From contig JBEVIU010000073.1 of assembly GCA_040510575.1 (NCBI GenBank), forward strand, positions 1 through 14,110: a DNA stretch of 14,110 nucleotides. Direction: 5' to 3'. The notes beneath the pieces are model-generated. The model was not told the DNA's origin. It searched no databases and was given only the letters and a program-made list of their open reading frames with translations. A program made the position numbers and the translations under genes. Positions 13,420 through 14,110 of this stretch are shown one piece after another. This DNA is from DASUMF01 sp040510575. GTDB taxonomy: Bacteria; Actinomycetota; Acidimicrobiia; IMCC26256; DASPTH01. Every line of letters starts with the position of its first letter. Position 1 is the first letter of the stretch.

Positions 13420-13481
13420 CACGAATCCAGAGTTTTTCACCCGTCGGTCCAGCGATGGATCCAGCCATGGATTCGAGGCCC

Positions 13482-13557
13482 GGCCCCGTCGTCTAGTGGC
13501 CTAGGACGCCGCCCTCTCAAGGCGGTAACGGCAGTTCGAATCTGCTCGGGGCTACCA
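13482..13557 (+). tRNA. tRNA-Glu (anticodon CUC)
   Basis: A 76-nt cloverleaf including CCA: acceptor GGCCCCG (13482-13488) with CGGGGCT (13547-13553, G1-U72 wobble), discriminator A13554 and encoded CCA 13555-13557. The anticodon stem CCGCC/GGCGG encloses loop CTCTCAA with anticodon CTC at 13516-13518, and the T-arm GGCAG/CTGCT encloses TTCGAAT. Unlike the upstream tRNA-Gln it encodes its CCA end. The 62-nt spacer between the two tRNAs holds only a small ATCCA/TGGAT inverted repeat. Confidence 0.95.
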
Positions 13558-13559
13558 CC

Positions 13560-13588
13560 AGAGCCCGGCCGTCACGGCCGGGCTCTTT
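13560..13588 (+). terminator. Terminator after the tRNA pair
   Basis: AGAGCCCGGCCG (13560-13571) and CGGCCGGGCTCT (13575-13586) form a perfect 12-bp stem with loop TCA, followed by TTT. It starts 3 nt after the tRNA-Glu CCA end and closes the gltX-tRNA block. Confidence 0.88.
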
Positions 13589-13912
13589 CGCGCCCGTTGC
13601 ACCCCGCGACCTGCACAAACGCGCGTCGCGCACGTCTTCTCGCGACGCGTCGCGCGCGTGTACGTGAACTCCGCGCGGAGGGTCTCGCGCCACGCGCGCA
13701 CCGACGCGTTCGCGCCGCGAGTCGACGCGCGCGTGGCCGCACGAGCTCACGCGCGTCGTCGCGTGAAGCGCGGTCTGCACGCGTCGTGAAACGAAACGCG
13801 CGCGCATATCCACCTGCGCGACGGCGAACTGTCGTAGCCTCGAATCGTCATGTGACAACGTCAAGCGCGCGCAGAGCGGGCGATGCGCAACTGCGTCCAT
13901 GCAATGCAATGC
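13589..13912. other. Gene-free CGCG-dense intergenic region upstream of HU gene
   Basis: I see no credible coding frame in these 324 bp; the open frames are Arg/Ala-rich by-products of composition. From 13589 to about 13812 the tetranucleotide CGCG occurs more than 20 times, often as runs such as CGCGCGCG, far more than in the neighbouring genes of similar GC. It includes the 12-bp palindrome CTCCGCGCGGAG (13669-13680). From about 13813 the composition becomes normal and leads to the HU promoter. Confidence 0.8.
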
Positions 13913-13941
13913 TTGACCTTTGCGCGCAAATGCGTTCAACT
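13913..13941 (+). promoter_or_regulatory. Probable HU gene promoter with palindromic operator-like spacer
   Basis: TTGACC (13913-13918) is a good -35. Seventeen nt later TCAACT (13936-13941) is a weak -10. The spacer begins with the perfect 12-bp palindrome TTTGCGCGCAAA (13919-13930), a plausible repressor or autoregulatory site. A start near 13948 would give a 5' leader of about 26 nt containing the GGAGG site. Confidence 0.45.
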
Positions 13942-13973
13942 TCCTGGGAACACGCACACATTCGGAGGCAAGT

Positions 13974-14110
13974 GTGAACAAGGCAGAACTCGTCGACAAG
14001 ATCGCGGAGCAAGCAGGTCTCAACAAGGCCGAGGCTGAGCGTGCGTTGAACGCGTTCATCGAGTCAATCCAGGGTGCCGTGTCGGCAGACGACAAGGTCA
14101 CGCTCCCTGG
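13974..14110 (+). CDS. HU-family DNA-binding protein, N-terminal part (partial at right edge)
   Basis: GTG 13974, with GGAGG (13964-13968) 5 nt upstream, opens a frame that runs off the window after 45 full codons. The product begins NKAELVDKIAEQAGLNKAEAERALN and continues AFIESIQGAVSADDKVTLPG, the classical HU/IHF alpha-helical dimerisation half up to the turn before the beta arms. HU dimers bend and compact DNA and affect replication and transcription. Whether it carries the Lys/Ala-rich C-terminal tail of actinobacterial HupB cannot be seen. The GTG two bases earlier (13972) is followed at once by a stop and is ruled out. Its long CGCG-rich upstream region and operator-like promoter suggest autoregulation (inference). 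Confidence 0.93.
   Translation, partial: MNKAELVDKIAEQAGLNKAEAERALNAFIESIQGAVSADDKVTLP

Noticed and set aside
13420..13481. A third tRNA or small RNA between tRNA-Gln and tRNA-Glu
   Set aside because: The 62-nt spacer has only a short ATCCA/TGGAT inverted repeat and TTTTT without a stem; it cannot form a cloverleaf.
13393..13977. Plus-strand frame running from the tRNAs into the HU upstream region
   Set aside because: It crosses two tRNAs and a terminator and encodes an Arg/Ala-rich low-complexity string produced by CGCG content.
1..14110. CRISPR arrays, insertion sequences, transposases, phage genes or att sites
   Set aside because: No regularly spaced repeats, terminal inverted repeats or mobile-element genes were found; the tRNA 3' ends are not duplicated within the window.

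Overview
The window is high-GC, gene-dense actinobacterial DNA. Its gene content suggests the class Acidimicrobiia: an actinobacterial-type LeuB, a citramalate synthase operon, a Tad-type pilin pair next to an ECF sigma factor, and secreted proteins ending in Phe-Thr-Gly. That assignment is inferred from gene content, because no marker rRNA is present.

Layout. (1) 1-867, minus: N-terminal part of a PknB-like Ser/Thr kinase, running off the left edge. (2) 949-3213: two tandem genes for secreted proteins that share a C-terminal DUF5979-like module and an FTG tail. Each is preceded by the same promoter box and the same roughly 110-nt leader, which can fold into two conserved hairpins, and each is followed by a strong hairpin with the same loop. 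(3) 3243-3713, minus: GreA. (4) 3878-7445: a tightly coupled cluster of an ECF sigma factor, a single-pass membrane protein that looks like its partner (anti-sigma-like), a TadE-like pseudopilin and a TadG-like protein. (5) 7488-11271: a branched-chain amino acid operon, leuB-ilvE-cimA. In front of it lies what looks like a classical attenuator: a 25-codon leader peptide ending Val-Leu-Val-Ile-Pro, a hairpin starting at its stop codon, and an intrinsic terminator. (6) 11281-11817: an unrecognised 178-residue protein. (7) 11840-13557: gltX (probably leaderless) followed by tRNA-Gln(CUG) and tRNA-Glu(CUC) and a terminator. (8) 13589-13912: a gene-free stretch extremely rich in CGCG, leading into the promoter and first 45 codons of an HU-family DNA-binding protein at the right edge.

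How the genes work together. CimA, LeuB and IlvE provide three steps of isoleucine and leucine synthesis (citramalate synthesis, 3-isopropylmalate or methylmalate dehydrogenation, final transamination), and the leader gives an obvious amino acid sensor. GltX sits beside the tRNAs for Glu and Gln, the substrates of glutamylation, directly or through the amidotransferase route. The sigma factor/membrane protein pair probably controls the adjoining Tad genes. The most novel material is the duplicated structured leader of the two secreted-protein genes, the leu/ilv attenuator, and the CGCG-dense region with a palindrome inside the HU promoter.
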